Of a DNA stretch of 64,000 nt, positions 17,902 to 27,212 are shown piece by piece. Origin of the DNA: Bacteroidaceae bacterium (GTDB taxonomy: Bacteria > Bacteroidota > Bacteroidia > Bacteroidales > Barnesiellaceae_A); assembly GCA_017531985.1 (NCBI GenBank), contig JAFXJY010000016.1, forward strand, positions 1 to 64,000, written 5' to 3'. Position numbers and translations under genes: made by a program. The notes under the pieces are model-generated. The model was not told the DNA's origin and made no database searches. It saw only the letters and a program-made list of their open reading frames with translations. Within the stretch, counting starts at the first letter, position 1. The number at the start of each line of letters is the position of its first letter.

Positions 17902-19077
17902 CTATTCACTCTCTCCGAAGTTGCACAGAGCATCGAAGGCGGGTAGGGCTTCGCCGGTCTCTTTGTCGAATAGGCCTCGATTGAGGTCTATGCGGTGTGA
18001 TGAACGCCAGTCGATGAGTGTTTCTTCGGGAAACCAGTAAAATATGCCTGTTACATTGTCGTATTGCTTGATGGTTGTTACAAGGTCGGTAAGGAACTGT
18101 TTCTGTCCCTCGGGGGTAGAGGCATAGTTGCCATAGGCTGTGGTTGCCGAGTCGTCGCTCCACTCGTTGTAGCCAAATCCTGTTTCTACTATCATGATGG
18201 CTTTCTTGGGGAATGTGTTGCTGAGGGTACGCAGCGTATTGCCCAATTGACCTAATGTACCATGCCAGTAGGGATAATAGCTCAACCCGATAATGTCGTA
18301 GTCTATATCGGCAATACGCTCATAGTATCGGCGAGCAGTCTCGGCATCGCCACCGCGGTCGATATGCACGATGATGCGAGCATCGGGGCACTCTTCTCGA
18401 CATGCTTTCGCTGCATTGCGTAGCAAACCGAGGAAATTGTCCCATTGTTGTGGAGTGTCATGACTCTCACCCCACACACTCACACGACCTGTATTCCACA
18501 ACATACCGGCTGTTATCTCGTTGCCTATCTGTATGTGTGATGGTGTGATATGATGATTTTTCAGTGTTTGCAGGGTTTCGCGAGTATAGTCGTATATTTT
18601 ATTTTTCAATGCAGTAACATCAAGCGTACTCCATGCTTGCGGTTTGTGCTGTTTGGCAGGATCAGCCCATGTGTCGGAGTAGTGAAAGTCAAGGCATATG
18701 TTCATGCCTGCGGCTTGCATGGCAGTGGCACTCTCTATCACATAGTCCAAGTCCTGACAAGCTGTCGATGACTTGTCGGGGTCGACAAACAATCGCAGTC
18801 GAGCCACATTGTAGCCACTCTCGGCGAAGAATGCCGGTAAGTTGTCAATGACTGTTCCTTCACATTTCCACACGGCTCCATCTTCTTTGTAAACCAACCA
18901 TTGCGATAGGTCGGCTCCCACATAGTGGTGAGTATCAATGGGGTTTTCGACCGGTGGTTGTGGAATGTCGTTGTTGCCTCCTGAGTTATTACCATTATTG
19001 TCGTTATTACCGCCATCGTCATTGCAAGCCATGCAGCAGGTCAATGCAGCAATCATCATAAATTTATACCATTTCAT
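17902..19077 (-). CDS. GH53 endo-beta-1,4-galactanase lipoprotein
   Basis: A 391-residue lipoprotein (CCMAC lipobox) with a Gly/Asn-rich linker and a GH53 catalytic domain. GHA-clan catalytic residues are visible: Glu of QIGNEITAGMLW (acid/base) and Glu of MIVETGFGY (nucleophile), with LRLFVDP near the start and CLDFHYSDTWADP. It should cut beta-1,4-galactan side chains of pectin at the cell surface. No SusC/D neighbours occur; it lies 23 bases after the epimerase gene on the same strand, an unusual setting for a pectin enzyme. Confidence 0.92.
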   Translation of the reverse strand: MKWYKFMMIAALTCCMACNDDGGNNDNNGNNSGGNNDIPQPPVENPIDTHHYVGADLSQWLVYKEDGAVWKCEGTVIDNLPAFFAESGYNVARLRLFVDPDKSSTACQDLDYVIESATAMQAAGMNICLDFHYSDTWADPAKQHKPQAWSTLDVTALKNKIYDYTRETLQTLKNHHITPSHIQIGNEITAGMLWNTGRVSVWGESHDTPQQWDNFLGLLRNAAKACREECPDARIIVHIDRGGDAETARRYYERIADIDYDIIGLSYYPYWHGTLGQLGNTLRTLSNTFPKKAIMIVETGFGYNEWSDDSATTAYGNYASTPEGQKQFLTDLVTTIKQYDNVTGIFYWFPEETLIDWRSSHRIDLNRGLFDKETGEALPAFDALCNFGESE

Positions 19078-19100
19078 AGTTGTAATTATTTATTACACGT

Positions 19101-20246
19101 TTATATGCTTATTGTCAGCGATTGATTAACGCCTATACCCGGACGCTCGTTGAGCTTGATACGACCATCTACGATTTTCACCCCTTCGTAACAGTCGTTC
19201 GATATAAGCAGATTTCCGTCCAAGTCGGCCCAGTCGCACAAGGGCGATAGTTGTGCTGCTGCCGAGATGGCACATGATGTCTCTGTCATGCAGCCTATCA
19301 TCAGCTTCATACCCATGGCTCGTGCTGCCGATGCCATTTGGTAAGCCTCGTGCATACCGGTACTTTTCATCAACTTGATGTTGATAGCATCGTATGCTCC
19401 ATAGGCACGAGGTACGTCATCAAGTCGTTGAAGGAACTCATCGGCAACGATGGGTAACGGACTGCGTTCACGCAGCCATGCGGTTTCGTCCAGCATTGCT
19501 TTGGGAAAAGGTTGTTCTACAAATGTGCAGCCTCTTTCAGCGAGCCAATATACCATTTCGAGAGCCTCTTCTTTGTTGTTCCATCCCTCATTGGCATCTA
19601 CGCAGATGGGACGATTGGTGTGGCTGCGAATGGTCTCTATCAGCAGCTTATCATTGGGTACTCCAACCTTAACTTTCAATATTTTATAAGCAGCTGCTTC
19701 GTCCACCTTTTGTCTTATCACCTCGGGTGTATCTATTCCTATTGTGAATGAGGTACAAGGAGCTTTTTCGGGCGATAGTCCCCATATACGCCACCAAGGT
19801 TGTCCCATCATCTTGCCCACAAGGTCATGTAGTGCAATGTCTATCGAGGCCTTTGCAGCTCTGTTACCTTCGGCTATGCTATCGACATATTCAAGTATCT
19901 CTTCCATGCGAAACGGGTCGTTGAAGCGAGTCATATCCACTTGTGAGAGAAATGAACATACACTTTCAGTCGTTTCTCCTAAATAGGGTGGCATTGATGC
20001 TTCGCCATATCCCACAATTCCCTCGTATTCGAGAAATACCAACACATCGGGCGTGTGTGTGCGTGAATTTTTTGACACCGTAAAGGTGTGTATTAATTTT
20101 AATTCATAAGGCTTGAATGACAGATTGATACGACCACTGCGATGAGGTAGGGGAGCATGCAACTTTTCGGTACAAAAACTCTCGGGCGACATAGCCAATG
20201 CAGCCGTCCCTATTCCCATGTATTTAAGAAAGTCTCGTCGTTTCAT
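19101..20246 (-). CDS. dipeptide (L-Ala-D/L-Glu) epimerase, Tat signal
   Basis: A 381-residue enolase-superfamily enzyme. Motifs: KVKVGV (acid/base Lys), CVDANEGW, FVEQPF and VADEF (three metal ligands), and NIKLMKSTG (second catalytic Lys). These fit L-Ala-D/L-Glu epimerases, which convert the murein dipeptide L-Ala-D-Glu. The N-terminus MKRRDFLKYMG is a twin-arginine signal, so it is exported, unlike cytoplasmic YcjG/YkfB. The adjacent NlpC/P60 endopeptidase gene, 12 bases upstream, would produce its substrate, supporting the assignment. Confidence 0.88.
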   Translation of the reverse strand: MKRRDFLKYMGIGTAALAMSPESFCTEKLHAPLPHRSGRINLSFKPYELKLIHTFTVSKNSRTHTPDVLVFLEYEGIVGYGEASMPPYLGETTESVCSFLSQVDMTRFNDPFRMEEILEYVDSIAEGNRAAKASIDIALHDLVGKMMGQPWWRIWGLSPEKAPCTSFTIGIDTPEVIRQKVDEAAAYKILKVKVGVPNDKLLIETIRSHTNRPICVDANEGWNNKEEALEMVYWLAERGCTFVEQPFPKAMLDETAWLRERSPLPIVADEFLQRLDDVPRAYGAYDAINIKLMKSTGMHEAYQMASAARAMGMKLMIGCMTETSCAISAAAQLSPLCDWADLDGNLLISNDCYEGVKIVDGRIKLNERPGIGVNQSLTISI

Positions 20247-20258
20247 CGGCTGTTTATG

Positions 20259-21194
20259 CTAAAAATACCATGAATGTTCACTCGCTTTTACTATGCCATC
20301 GCTGCCTATGGCTGTTGCTATGCGGCGTGCCGAGTGTACTTGTAAGTTATTGTATAGATTGTTATCGGGCAGCAAGCTGTTTATCTTTACACAACCCGAA
20401 CTATGAATATATCGACCATTTTCCAAGTAGATAGCCACGTGGTTTATTCTACCGCTTGCTCCGGTAAAGAACAATAAGTCACCTCGTTGCAGGTTGTTGA
20501 TGTTGGTGTAATCTATCTTCTCTCCGCAGGTAGCCTGTTGTGAAGCATCACGCAGCAATATGATACCTTGTGAGTAGTATAGTAGCTTGGTAAAGCCCGA
20601 ACAGTCAGCCCCTTTTACCGACATTCCACCCCACAAGTAGGTTGTTCCCATCATCATGCGAGCCTCCTTTTCGAGACGCTCGACATCGAATTGTTGTTGT
20701 GACCACACATCGAGTTTTGTTACCTCCGAAGCCTTGGCATATCCCTTGCGACCATCGGGCAATATTACTTCTATGTAGCCTCTTTTCTTCTTACTGCAAC
20801 TCTCTACAATACATCCCAGTGTCATGTCGCTTATCGGCAAGGCGTTGCGTTGGGGCTTGTCGTAGAGGTAGCCTTGCATACAGCTATATATGTAGCGTTC
20901 AGATTTTCGCCAGCATGACATATCTTCATCACTCTTGACGGCTATCGATAACGGATGCACCCATGCATGATACCCCTCGGGAGTCTCTATTTTATACCAC
21001 TCATTTTCTTGGTCGAGTATCCTTACAGGTGTTCCCATTAAGGCTTGTGTCACCATTTCAGAGCCATGTCGCGACTCGGCTCGCAGATGCACGCAACACA
21101 GCGATATAATACCCCATTGCGGAGTGGCAATAGTCTGGCTCATACCACACATACAATTAAGCAGCACTATCACAGTTAATAATATCCGTTTCAT
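20259..21194 (-). CDS. NlpC/P60 murein endopeptidase with SH3 domains
   Basis: A 311-residue exported protein (signal peptide to about residue 20). Two SH3b-like domains (about 25-90 and 100-160) precede an NlpC/P60 domain with Cys198 (GADCSGF), His252 (INHVAIYL) and His264 as the likely third residue. This matches YkfC-type gamma-D-glutamyl-L-diamino acid endopeptidases that release L-Ala-D-Glu from murein peptides. It is followed by the epimerase gene that would act on this dipeptide, and preceded 8 bases upstream by lgt. Confidence 0.9.
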   Translation of the reverse strand: MKRILLTVIVLLNCMCGMSQTIATPQWGIISLCCVHLRAESRHGSEMVTQALMGTPVRILDQENEWYKIETPEGYHAWVHPLSIAVKSDEDMSCWRKSERYIYSCMQGYLYDKPQRNALPISDMTLGCIVESCSKKKRGYIEVILPDGRKGYAKASEVTKLDVWSQQQFDVERLEKEARMMMGTTYLWGGMSVKGADCSGFTKLLYYSQGIILLRDASQQATCGEKIDYTNINNLQRGDLLFFTGASGRINHVAIYLENGRYIHSSGCVKINSLLPDNNLYNNLQVHSARRIATAIGSDGIVKASEHSWYF

Positions 21195-21202
21195 GCACTC
21201 TG

Positions 21203-22042
21203 TTATAAGCGAGTTGTTCCAAGACTTATACGATCAATATGCTTATATAGCATGCATAGCAAGCCTAAGGCTATGAATGGTATGCTCAGGTAGTGACCGG
21301 TATTGAGTGCAAAACCCTCGAATATACCGTTGTTTATCTTGGAGAACTCAATGAAAAATCGAGCAGTGAAAATTGTTGTCAGGCAATACCCGAAGTAGAA
21401 TCCTCTGTGCATTCGCTCGCCTTTCCACCGATAGATGGCAATACCTATAACAAATATGATGATGTAAGCGATAGCTTCATACAGTTGCGACGGATGGCGT
21501 GCCACATCGTCCACTTGCTTAAAGATAATTCCCCAATCACTACCTGTTGCATTGCCTATAATCTCCGAGTTCCAGAAATTGCCCAATCGTATGCAACAAG
21601 CTGTTATGGGTGTTGCTATTGCTATGTTGTCGAGTGTCTGCCACAGATTGATTCCTGACCTGTAAGCATACAACCACAAGGCCAACATCAAACCCAACGT
21701 TCCACCATGACTCGCCAATCCGGCATATCCCACAAACTGGTAATTACCGGAAGAATCAATGGCTATCGGTAAGATGATTTCGAGAGGTCGTGTCACAAAG
21801 TAAATGGGGTCGTAGAAGAGAAAATGCCCCAATCTCGCACCTACAAATATTCCTATGAATGAATAAACTATAAGACGATCAAAGTTTTTCTCGGAAATAT
21901 CTTGACGCTTATATAAATATCGTAGTATGAAGTAAGCCGCAGCTAAGCCTATCAACCACCACAACGAATAATAACGCACCGAAAAAGCTCCTATCGTAAA
22001 CAATTCGGGCGATGGATTCCATTCTATTGCACAGAACATCAT
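21203..22042 (-). CDS. lgt: prolipoprotein diacylglyceryl transferase
   Basis: A 279-residue inner membrane enzyme with about seven helices that attaches diacylglycerol to lipobox cysteines. Family motifs are clear: GARLGHFLFYDP, SHGGTLG, RLGNFWNSEIIGN and RHPSQLYEA. Start at 22042 or the adjacent ATG at 22039. It heads a minus-strand operon running to 15213. A -7 box at 22076-22083 lies upstream. Confidence 0.96.
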   Translation of the reverse strand: MMFCAIEWNPSPELFTIGAFSVRYYSLWWLIGLAAAYFILRYLYKRQDISEKNFDRLIVYSFIGIFVGARLGHFLFYDPIYFVTRPLEIILPIAIDSSGNYQFVGYAGLASHGGTLGLMLALWLYAYRSGINLWQTLDNIAIATPITACCIRLGNFWNSEIIGNATGSDWGIIFKQVDDVARHPSQLYEAIAYIIIFVIGIAIYRWKGERMHRGFYFGYCLTTIFTARFFIEFSKINNGIFEGFALNTGHYLSIPFIALGLLCMLYKHIDRISLGTTRL

Positions 22043-22075
22043 TCTTGTTTATATTTTGAAGTTTATATTATATTG

Positions 22076-22083
22076 CAAATGTA
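22076..22083 (-). promoter_or_regulatory. -7 box of the lgt operon
   Basis: Minus-strand TACATTTG matches the consensus and sits 34 bases before lgt, with a TTTC at -33 spacing. It may drive the entire run of genes down to the TIR fusion. Confidence 0.6.
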
Positions 22084-22123
22084 TAAAAATTTTACCGAAT
22101 GATGAAATTCTACCCCACACCAT

Positions 22124-22154
22124 TTTGTCGGGTGATGAAATTAATATAATTTTG
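22124..22154 (+). promoter_or_regulatory. promoter of glnN
   Basis: TTTG (22124-22127), 19 bases, TAATTTTG (22147-22154): a full Bacteroidetes -33/-7 promoter, leaving a leader of about 70 bases before glnN. Confidence 0.7.
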
Positions 22155-22229
22155 TACACACAACAGCATGCTCATTCAGTTGCTGTCTCTTTGGTATAAT
22201 AAAGGTAAAAATCAAAATCAGAATTAAAA

Positions 22230-24413
22230 ATGTTACGATTTAAAGCAGTGGAAGAAACGTTGGGGCGAGAACCGGTTGAAGTTCCCGAGCCAATGGGTCG
22301 CCCATCCGATTATTACGGTCTCTATGTATTCAACCGAGAAAAGATGTTCAAGTATCTCAATAAGTCGACTTACGATGCGTTGGTCGATGCTATTGACAAC
22401 CAGAAGGCTCTCAGTCGCGAAGTAGCCGATAGCGTTGCTGCCGGTATGAAACAATGGGCTATCGATATGGGAGTAACCCATTATACACACTGGTTTCAAC
22501 CACTCACCGACGGTACTGCCGAGAAGCATGATGGATTTATTGAATATGATGGTAAAGGTGGTGTGGTAGAAGAATTTAGTGGTAAACTGCTCATTCAGCA
22601 AGAACCCGATGCATCGAGTTTTCCCAGTGGAGGAATACGCAGTACTTTCGAGGCAAGAGGATACTCGGCATGGGACATTTCTTCACCGGCATTCATTCTC
22701 AATAAGACTCTCTGCATTCCCACTATTTTTATCTCTTATACAGGCGAATCGCTCGATTATAAGACACCCTTACTGAAAGCTCTCAACAGTGTCAATAACG
22801 CAGCGACAGCAGTATGCCAATATTTCGATCCCAATGTCAAGCGTGTCACTGCCTATCTTGGTTGGGAACAAGAGTATTTCCTTGTTGATGAAGCATTGTA
22901 CAACTGTCGTGCCGACCTCATGCTCACGGGGCGTACTCTTATGGGACATGAGAGTGCTAAAAATCAACAACTCGAAGACCACTATTTCGGTTCTATACCT
23001 CTACGCGTGGAGGCATTCATGCGTGACTTTGAGATAGAGTGTCACAAACTTGGTATCCCATGCAAGACACGCCACAATGAGGTTGCCCCCAATCAGTTTG
23101 AGGTAGCACCCATTTACGAAGAGGTCAATCTTGCCAATGACCACAACTTGCAACTCATGACCGTAATGAATAATGTGGCTCGTCGTCACCGATTTCGTGT
23201 TCTTCTACATGAGAAACCATTCAAAGGGATTAACGGCTCGGGCAAGCACAATAATTGGTCGCTTGGAACTGATACCGGTGTGCAACTCTTTGCACCCGGC
23301 AAGACACCGCAGGCCAATCTGCAATTTATTACCTTTGTTGCCAATGTTATGGCTGCTGTGTATCGATATAACGCACTGCTCAAAGCCTCTATCATCTCGG
23401 CTACCAACCAACACCGCCTTGGAGCCAACGAAGCTCCACCGGCCATTATATCCATTTTCCTCGGAAAGCAGATAGGCGAACTCGTCGATAAGATTATCAA
23501 GTCGCCTTCACGCGAAGCTCTCAACCTTGCCACCAAGAGTGGTCTTGATTTGCATGTATTTCAAGTGCCTGAACTTCTGTTGGATAACACCGACCGTAAC
23601 CGCACATCGCCCTTCGCTTTTACCGGTAATCGTTTTGAATTTCGTGCATTGGGTTCATCGGCCAACTGTGCATCGGCTATGATTGTTATCAACGCAGTCG
23701 TTGCACATCAACTCATGGAGTTCAAGAAAAACGTCGACGTTCACATTGCCAAAGGCGTTAGTAAAGAAGATGCCATCTTTACCGAAGTACAAAAGTTACT
23801 TATAGAGAGTCAGCCCATACACTTCGATGGTAACGGATACAGTGACGAGTGGCGTGAAGAGGCTGCTCGTCGCGGACTAGACTGCGAAACATCAGCTCCA
23901 CTGATGTATGACTCGTACATCAGCGATGCAACTGTGGACATGTTTGCCAAGACAGGAGTTATGACACAGTCGGAACTTATAGCTCGTAATGAAGTAAAAT
24001 GGGAACTATACACCAAGAAAATACAGATAGAAGCTCGCGTACTCGGCGATTTGGTTCTTAACCACATTATACCCGTTGCTACGCGTTATCAATCGGTACT
24101 TATTGACAATGTATTTAAAATAAAAAATCTTTTCCCTGCCGATAAGGTCGAAGCCATTGCTCGTCAGGATATGGACGAGATTGAAGAAATAGCTTCGCAC
24201 ATGCAAGCAATCAAGCAGAACGCTGCTGCCATGGTGGAAGCTCGTAAAGTGGCCAATCGCATCACATGCGAGCGTGAAAAGGCAATTGCTTATCACGATA
24301 CCGTCGAACCTTACATGGAGGAGATAAGATACCATGTCGACAAACTCGAACTTGTCATTGATAACGAAATGTGGCCACTGCCCAAGTATCGCGAACTACT
24401 CTTTATCAAATAG
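22230..24413 (+). CDS. glnN: glutamine synthetase type III
   Basis: A 727-residue GSIII, the large form typical of Bacteroides and cyanobacteria, forming glutamine from glutamate, ammonia and ATP. Visible features: FPSGGIRSTFEARGYSAWD near residue 130, GWEQEYFLVD, the RHNEVAPNQFEVAPIYEE metal/substrate segment, NGSGKHNNWS and the FTGNRFEFRALGSSANCA segment. Complete, single-gene unit with its own promoter and terminator. Confidence 0.96.
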   Translation: MLRFKAVEETLGREPVEVPEPMGRPSDYYGLYVFNREKMFKYLNKSTYDALVDAIDNQKALSREVADSVAAGMKQWAIDMGVTHYTHWFQPLTDGTAEKHDGFIEYDGKGGVVEEFSGKLLIQQEPDASSFPSGGIRSTFEARGYSAWDISSPAFILNKTLCIPTIFISYTGESLDYKTPLLKALNSVNNAATAVCQYFDPNVKRVTAYLGWEQEYFLVDEALYNCRADLMLTGRTLMGHESAKNQQLEDHYFGSIPLRVEAFMRDFEIECHKLGIPCKTRHNEVAPNQFEVAPIYEEVNLANDHNLQLMTVMNNVARRHRFRVLLHEKPFKGINGSGKHNNWSLGTDTGVQLFAPGKTPQANLQFITFVANVMAAVYRYNALLKASIISATNQHRLGANEAPPAIISIFLGKQIGELVDKIIKSPSREALNLATKSGLDLHVFQVPELLLDNTDRNRTSPFAFTGNRFEFRALGSSANCASAMIVINAVVAHQLMEFKKNVDVHIAKGVSKEDAIFTEVQKLLIESQPIHFDGNGYSDEWREEAARRGLDCETSAPLMYDSYISDATVDMFAKTGVMTQSELIARNEVKWELYTKKIQIEARVLGDLVLNHIIPVATRYQSVLIDNVFKIKNLFPADKVEAIARQDMDEIEEIASHMQAIKQNAAAMVEARKVANRITCEREKAIAYHDTVEPYMEEIRYHVDKLELVIDNEMWPLPKYRELLFIK

Positions 24414-24428
24414 AGATTGAAAAATCCC

Positions 24429-24480
24429 GAATACAGATAATATTTCTATCATACAGAGAGTTATCTGTATTCTTTTTTTT
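24429..24480 (+). terminator. terminator of glnN
   Basis: GAATACAGATAA pairs with TTATCTGTATTC across a 20-base loop and is followed by eight Ts. Confidence 0.85.
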
Positions 24481-24529
24481 GATACTTAAAAAAAAGCTCA
24501 TCCATAACAAAAGTACAAAATAATTTACT

Positions 24530-24537
24530 TATTTTTG
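24530..24537 (+). promoter_or_regulatory. -7 box for the amidophosphoribosyltransferase gene
   Basis: TATTTTTG fits TAnnTTTG, 34 bases before the start codon at 24572. Confidence 0.5.
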
Positions 24538-24571
24538 CAACACTTTATCAACATAGTAAATACTTAAAACA

Positions 24572-26452
24572 ATGTTAGAACCCCTTAAGCACGAATGTGG
24601 TATAGCTTTAGTACGCCTCTTAAAACCACTATCATATTACAAAGAAAAGTACGGAACATATCTCTATGGTCTTAACAAACTCATGCTTCTCATGGAGAAG
24701 CAGCACAACCGTGGTCAAGAAGGTGCCGGACTATCTTGTGTGAAACTACATGCTCAACCGGCCGAAGAGTACATCTTCCGCGAGAGGGCATTAGGAACAG
24801 GTGCTATTCAAGAAATCTTCGGGAAAGTTCAGAAAGAAATATCCGAGATAGACTACAACTCCAAGAGTGCTGAGTGGGTTGAACAACACATGCCCTTTGT
24901 GGGAGAACTCTACATGGGACACCTTCGCTACTCTACTACCGATAAGCAAGGCATATCCTATATTCATCCTTTCTTGCGTCGCAGCAACTGGCGTTCGCAG
25001 AATCTCTTGCTCTGTGGTAACTTCACAATGACCAACGTTGATGAGATTTTCGATTATGTCGTAGCACAAGGACAACACCCCCGATACTATGCCGATACAT
25101 TTATCATTCTCGAACAACTTGGTTATGCACTCGATATGGAAAATCGTCGTTTGAGCGACAAGTTCCGTGAAGAAGGTCACACCGGTGTTATCAATAATCT
25201 TATTGAAGATAATCTCGACATCGCAGGTCTGCTTCGCAACGAAGCACCCATCTGGGATGGTGGATATGTAATGTGTGGACAGACCGGTAGTGGCGATATG
25301 TTTGCCGTTCGTGACCCACATGGTATACGCCCTGCTTTCTATTATCGTAATGACGAAATTGTTGTTGTAGCTTCTGAGCGACCCGTTATACAGACTGCCA
25401 TGAACATCCCCGTTGAGGATGTATATGAGTTAAGTCCCGGTGAGTCCATCATTATCAACAAGAATGGTGAGGTAACTTTCGAACAGATACTCGAACCCCT
25501 TAAAAACGAAGCCTGCTCGTTCGAGCGTATTTATTTCTCGCGTGGTAGTGACCGCGATATATACAACGAACGTAAAATGCTCGGCAAGCAACTTACCGAT
25601 TCCATTCTCAAAAGCATCGACTACGACTTGCAACACACTGTATTTTCGTTCATCCCTAACACCTCCGAGGTTGCATACTATGGCATGGTAGAAGGTATGA
25701 CCGAGCATCTCATTGCTCAGAAAATCAAACTTATCAAGGATGGTCGTCGCACCCTCTCGGAAGACGAGTTGTACCGCATCCTCAAAATGCATGTTCGCAC
25801 CGAGAAAGTTGCCATCAAAGACATCAAGTTGCGTACATTCATCTCCGAGACCAATACTCGCAATGACCTTGCAGCTCATGTTTATGACATAACATACGGT
25901 ACAATAACACCTTATATCGACAATCTGGTGGTCATTGACGACAGTATAGTGCGTGGTACTACACTCAAACAAAGTATCCTCAAAATACTCAGCCGTCTGC
26001 ATCCCAAGAAGATAGTAATTGTTTCTTCCTCACCGCAAGTGCTTTACCCCGATTTCTATGGTATAGATATGTCCAATATGGACGAATTTATCGCCTTCCG
26101 TGCAACTGTCGAGTTGCTTAAAGATCGTGGCATGAAATCACTTATCGATGAAGTCTATGAAAAGTGTATTGCTCAGCGAACTTTACCCAAGGAAGAGATT
26201 GTCAACCATGTGCAAGAGATATATGCTCCATTCACCATGGAAGAAATTTCGGGCAAGATTTCGCAAATGCTTACCGACGGTATAGAATGTCCTGTCGAGA
26301 TTGTATATCAATCGGTCGAAGGCATGCATCGTGCCATACCCGATCATCCCGGCGATTGGTACTTCACAGGCAACTATCCAACTGCGGGGGGTAATAAACT
26401 CGTTAATGAGGCATTTATTCGTTATGTAGAGAAGCGTAATAAAGCGAAATAA
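24572..26452 (+). CDS. purF: amidophosphoribosyltransferase (long form)
   Basis: A 626-residue glutamine-dependent PRPP amidotransferase, first step of purine synthesis. The N-terminal nucleophile domain begins MLEPLKHECGIALV, so Cys9 should be exposed by removal of an 8-residue propeptide. GHLRYSTTDKQG and CGNFTMTN are glutaminase motifs; the PRPP-binding loop is VVIDDSIVRGTTLKQ. It is over 100 residues longer than the usual PurF (about 470-510) because of insertions and a C-terminal extension, a form found in Bacteroidetes. A paralogous purF may exist elsewhere. DUF2461 follows after 8 bases. Confidence 0.88.
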   Translation: MLEPLKHECGIALVRLLKPLSYYKEKYGTYLYGLNKLMLLMEKQHNRGQEGAGLSCVKLHAQPAEEYIFRERALGTGAIQEIFGKVQKEISEIDYNSKSAEWVEQHMPFVGELYMGHLRYSTTDKQGISYIHPFLRRSNWRSQNLLLCGNFTMTNVDEIFDYVVAQGQHPRYYADTFIILEQLGYALDMENRRLSDKFREEGHTGVINNLIEDNLDIAGLLRNEAPIWDGGYVMCGQTGSGDMFAVRDPHGIRPAFYYRNDEIVVVASERPVIQTAMNIPVEDVYELSPGESIIINKNGEVTFEQILEPLKNEACSFERIYFSRGSDRDIYNERKMLGKQLTDSILKSIDYDLQHTVFSFIPNTSEVAYYGMVEGMTEHLIAQKIKLIKDGRRTLSEDELYRILKMHVRTEKVAIKDIKLRTFISETNTRNDLAAHVYDITYGTITPYIDNLVVIDDSIVRGTTLKQSILKILSRLHPKKIVIVSSSPQVLYPDFYGIDMSNMDEFIAFRATVELLKDRGMKSLIDEVYEKCIAQRTLPKEEIVNHVQEIYAPFTMEEISGKISQMLTDGIECPVEIVYQSVEGMHRAIPDHPGDWYFTGNYPTAGGNKLVNEAFIRYVEKRNKAK

Positions 26453-26460
26453 AAAGTACG

Positions 26461-27123
26461 ATGAGTGAGTTACTCGGTTTTTTGACAGAGTTAAGTCGAC
26501 ACAACTATCGTGAATGGTTTTACGAGAACAAGTCGCGATACGATGTACTTCGAGCCACATTTATTAACGATGTGGAACGTCTTGTAGCACTCTTGGCGGC
26601 TCGCGACCCCGAGTTGCAAGGAGTGCAAGCCAAGGATTGTATATATCGCATCTATCGCGACATTCGCTTTTCGCCCGACAAGACACCTTATAAGACCTAC
26701 TTCTCGGCTTATATGGCTCGTGGCGGGAAGAAGAGTCCGCGTGCCGGATATTATCTGCACATCGAGCCGGGCAATATTGCTGTTAGTGGTGGTATCTGGT
26801 GTCCCGAGCCACGACTTATCAAGGCTTTACGACATGCCATATACGACAACCTCGATGAGTGGCGGTCGATAGTCGAAGCATCCTCATTTATCAAGGAATA
26901 TCCTCTATTCGTAGGTGAAACATTGAAAATGGTACCTCGCGATTTTCCTCGCGAAGGCGACCATGTGCAGTGGGTTAAACGCAAGGACTACACAGTGTGG
27001 GGGAAACAGCCTGACGATTTTATTTCGCACTCACATTGGGTCGAACAAGCTGCCGAAAAGTTACTCCTCATAAAGCCTATGAACGATTTTCTCAACTATA
27101 CAGTCGACGAGTTGGCCTATTAG
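26461..27123 (+). CDS. DUF2461/TIGR02453-family protein
   Basis: A 220-residue cytoplasmic protein of the DUF2461 family: NYREWFYENKSRYD near the start, IYRIYRDIRFSPDKTPYKTY, then GYYLHIEPGN and SGGIWCPEP, all family hallmarks. Length is typical. The function is unknown. It is probably co-transcribed with the amidophosphoribosyltransferase gene (8-base gap). Confidence 0.88.
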   Translation: MSELLGFLTELSRHNYREWFYENKSRYDVLRATFINDVERLVALLAARDPELQGVQAKDCIYRIYRDIRFSPDKTPYKTYFSAYMARGGKKSPRAGYYLHIEPGNIAVSGGIWCPEPRLIKALRHAIYDNLDEWRSIVEASSFIKEYPLFVGETLKMVPRDFPREGDHVQWVKRKDYTVWGKQPDDFISHSHWVEQAAEKLLLIKPMNDFLNYTVDELAY

Positions 27124-27139
27124 CCAACTCGTTTCTTTT

Positions 27140-27208
27140 GATACCAATAGACAAAATAATGGCGACCCGTATTTATTTCGAGTCGCCATTATATTGTCTA
27201 TCGGTATC
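27140..27208. terminator. long inverted repeat between converging genes
   Basis: A 69-base inverted repeat (GATACC, ATAGACAA and AATGGCGAC arms pairing with GTCGCCATT, TTGTCTAT and GGTATC) separates the DUF2461 gene from alaS. There is no long T-tract, but the stem is strong and a shared terminator is likely. Confidence 0.75.
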
Positions 27209-27212
27209 AGTT

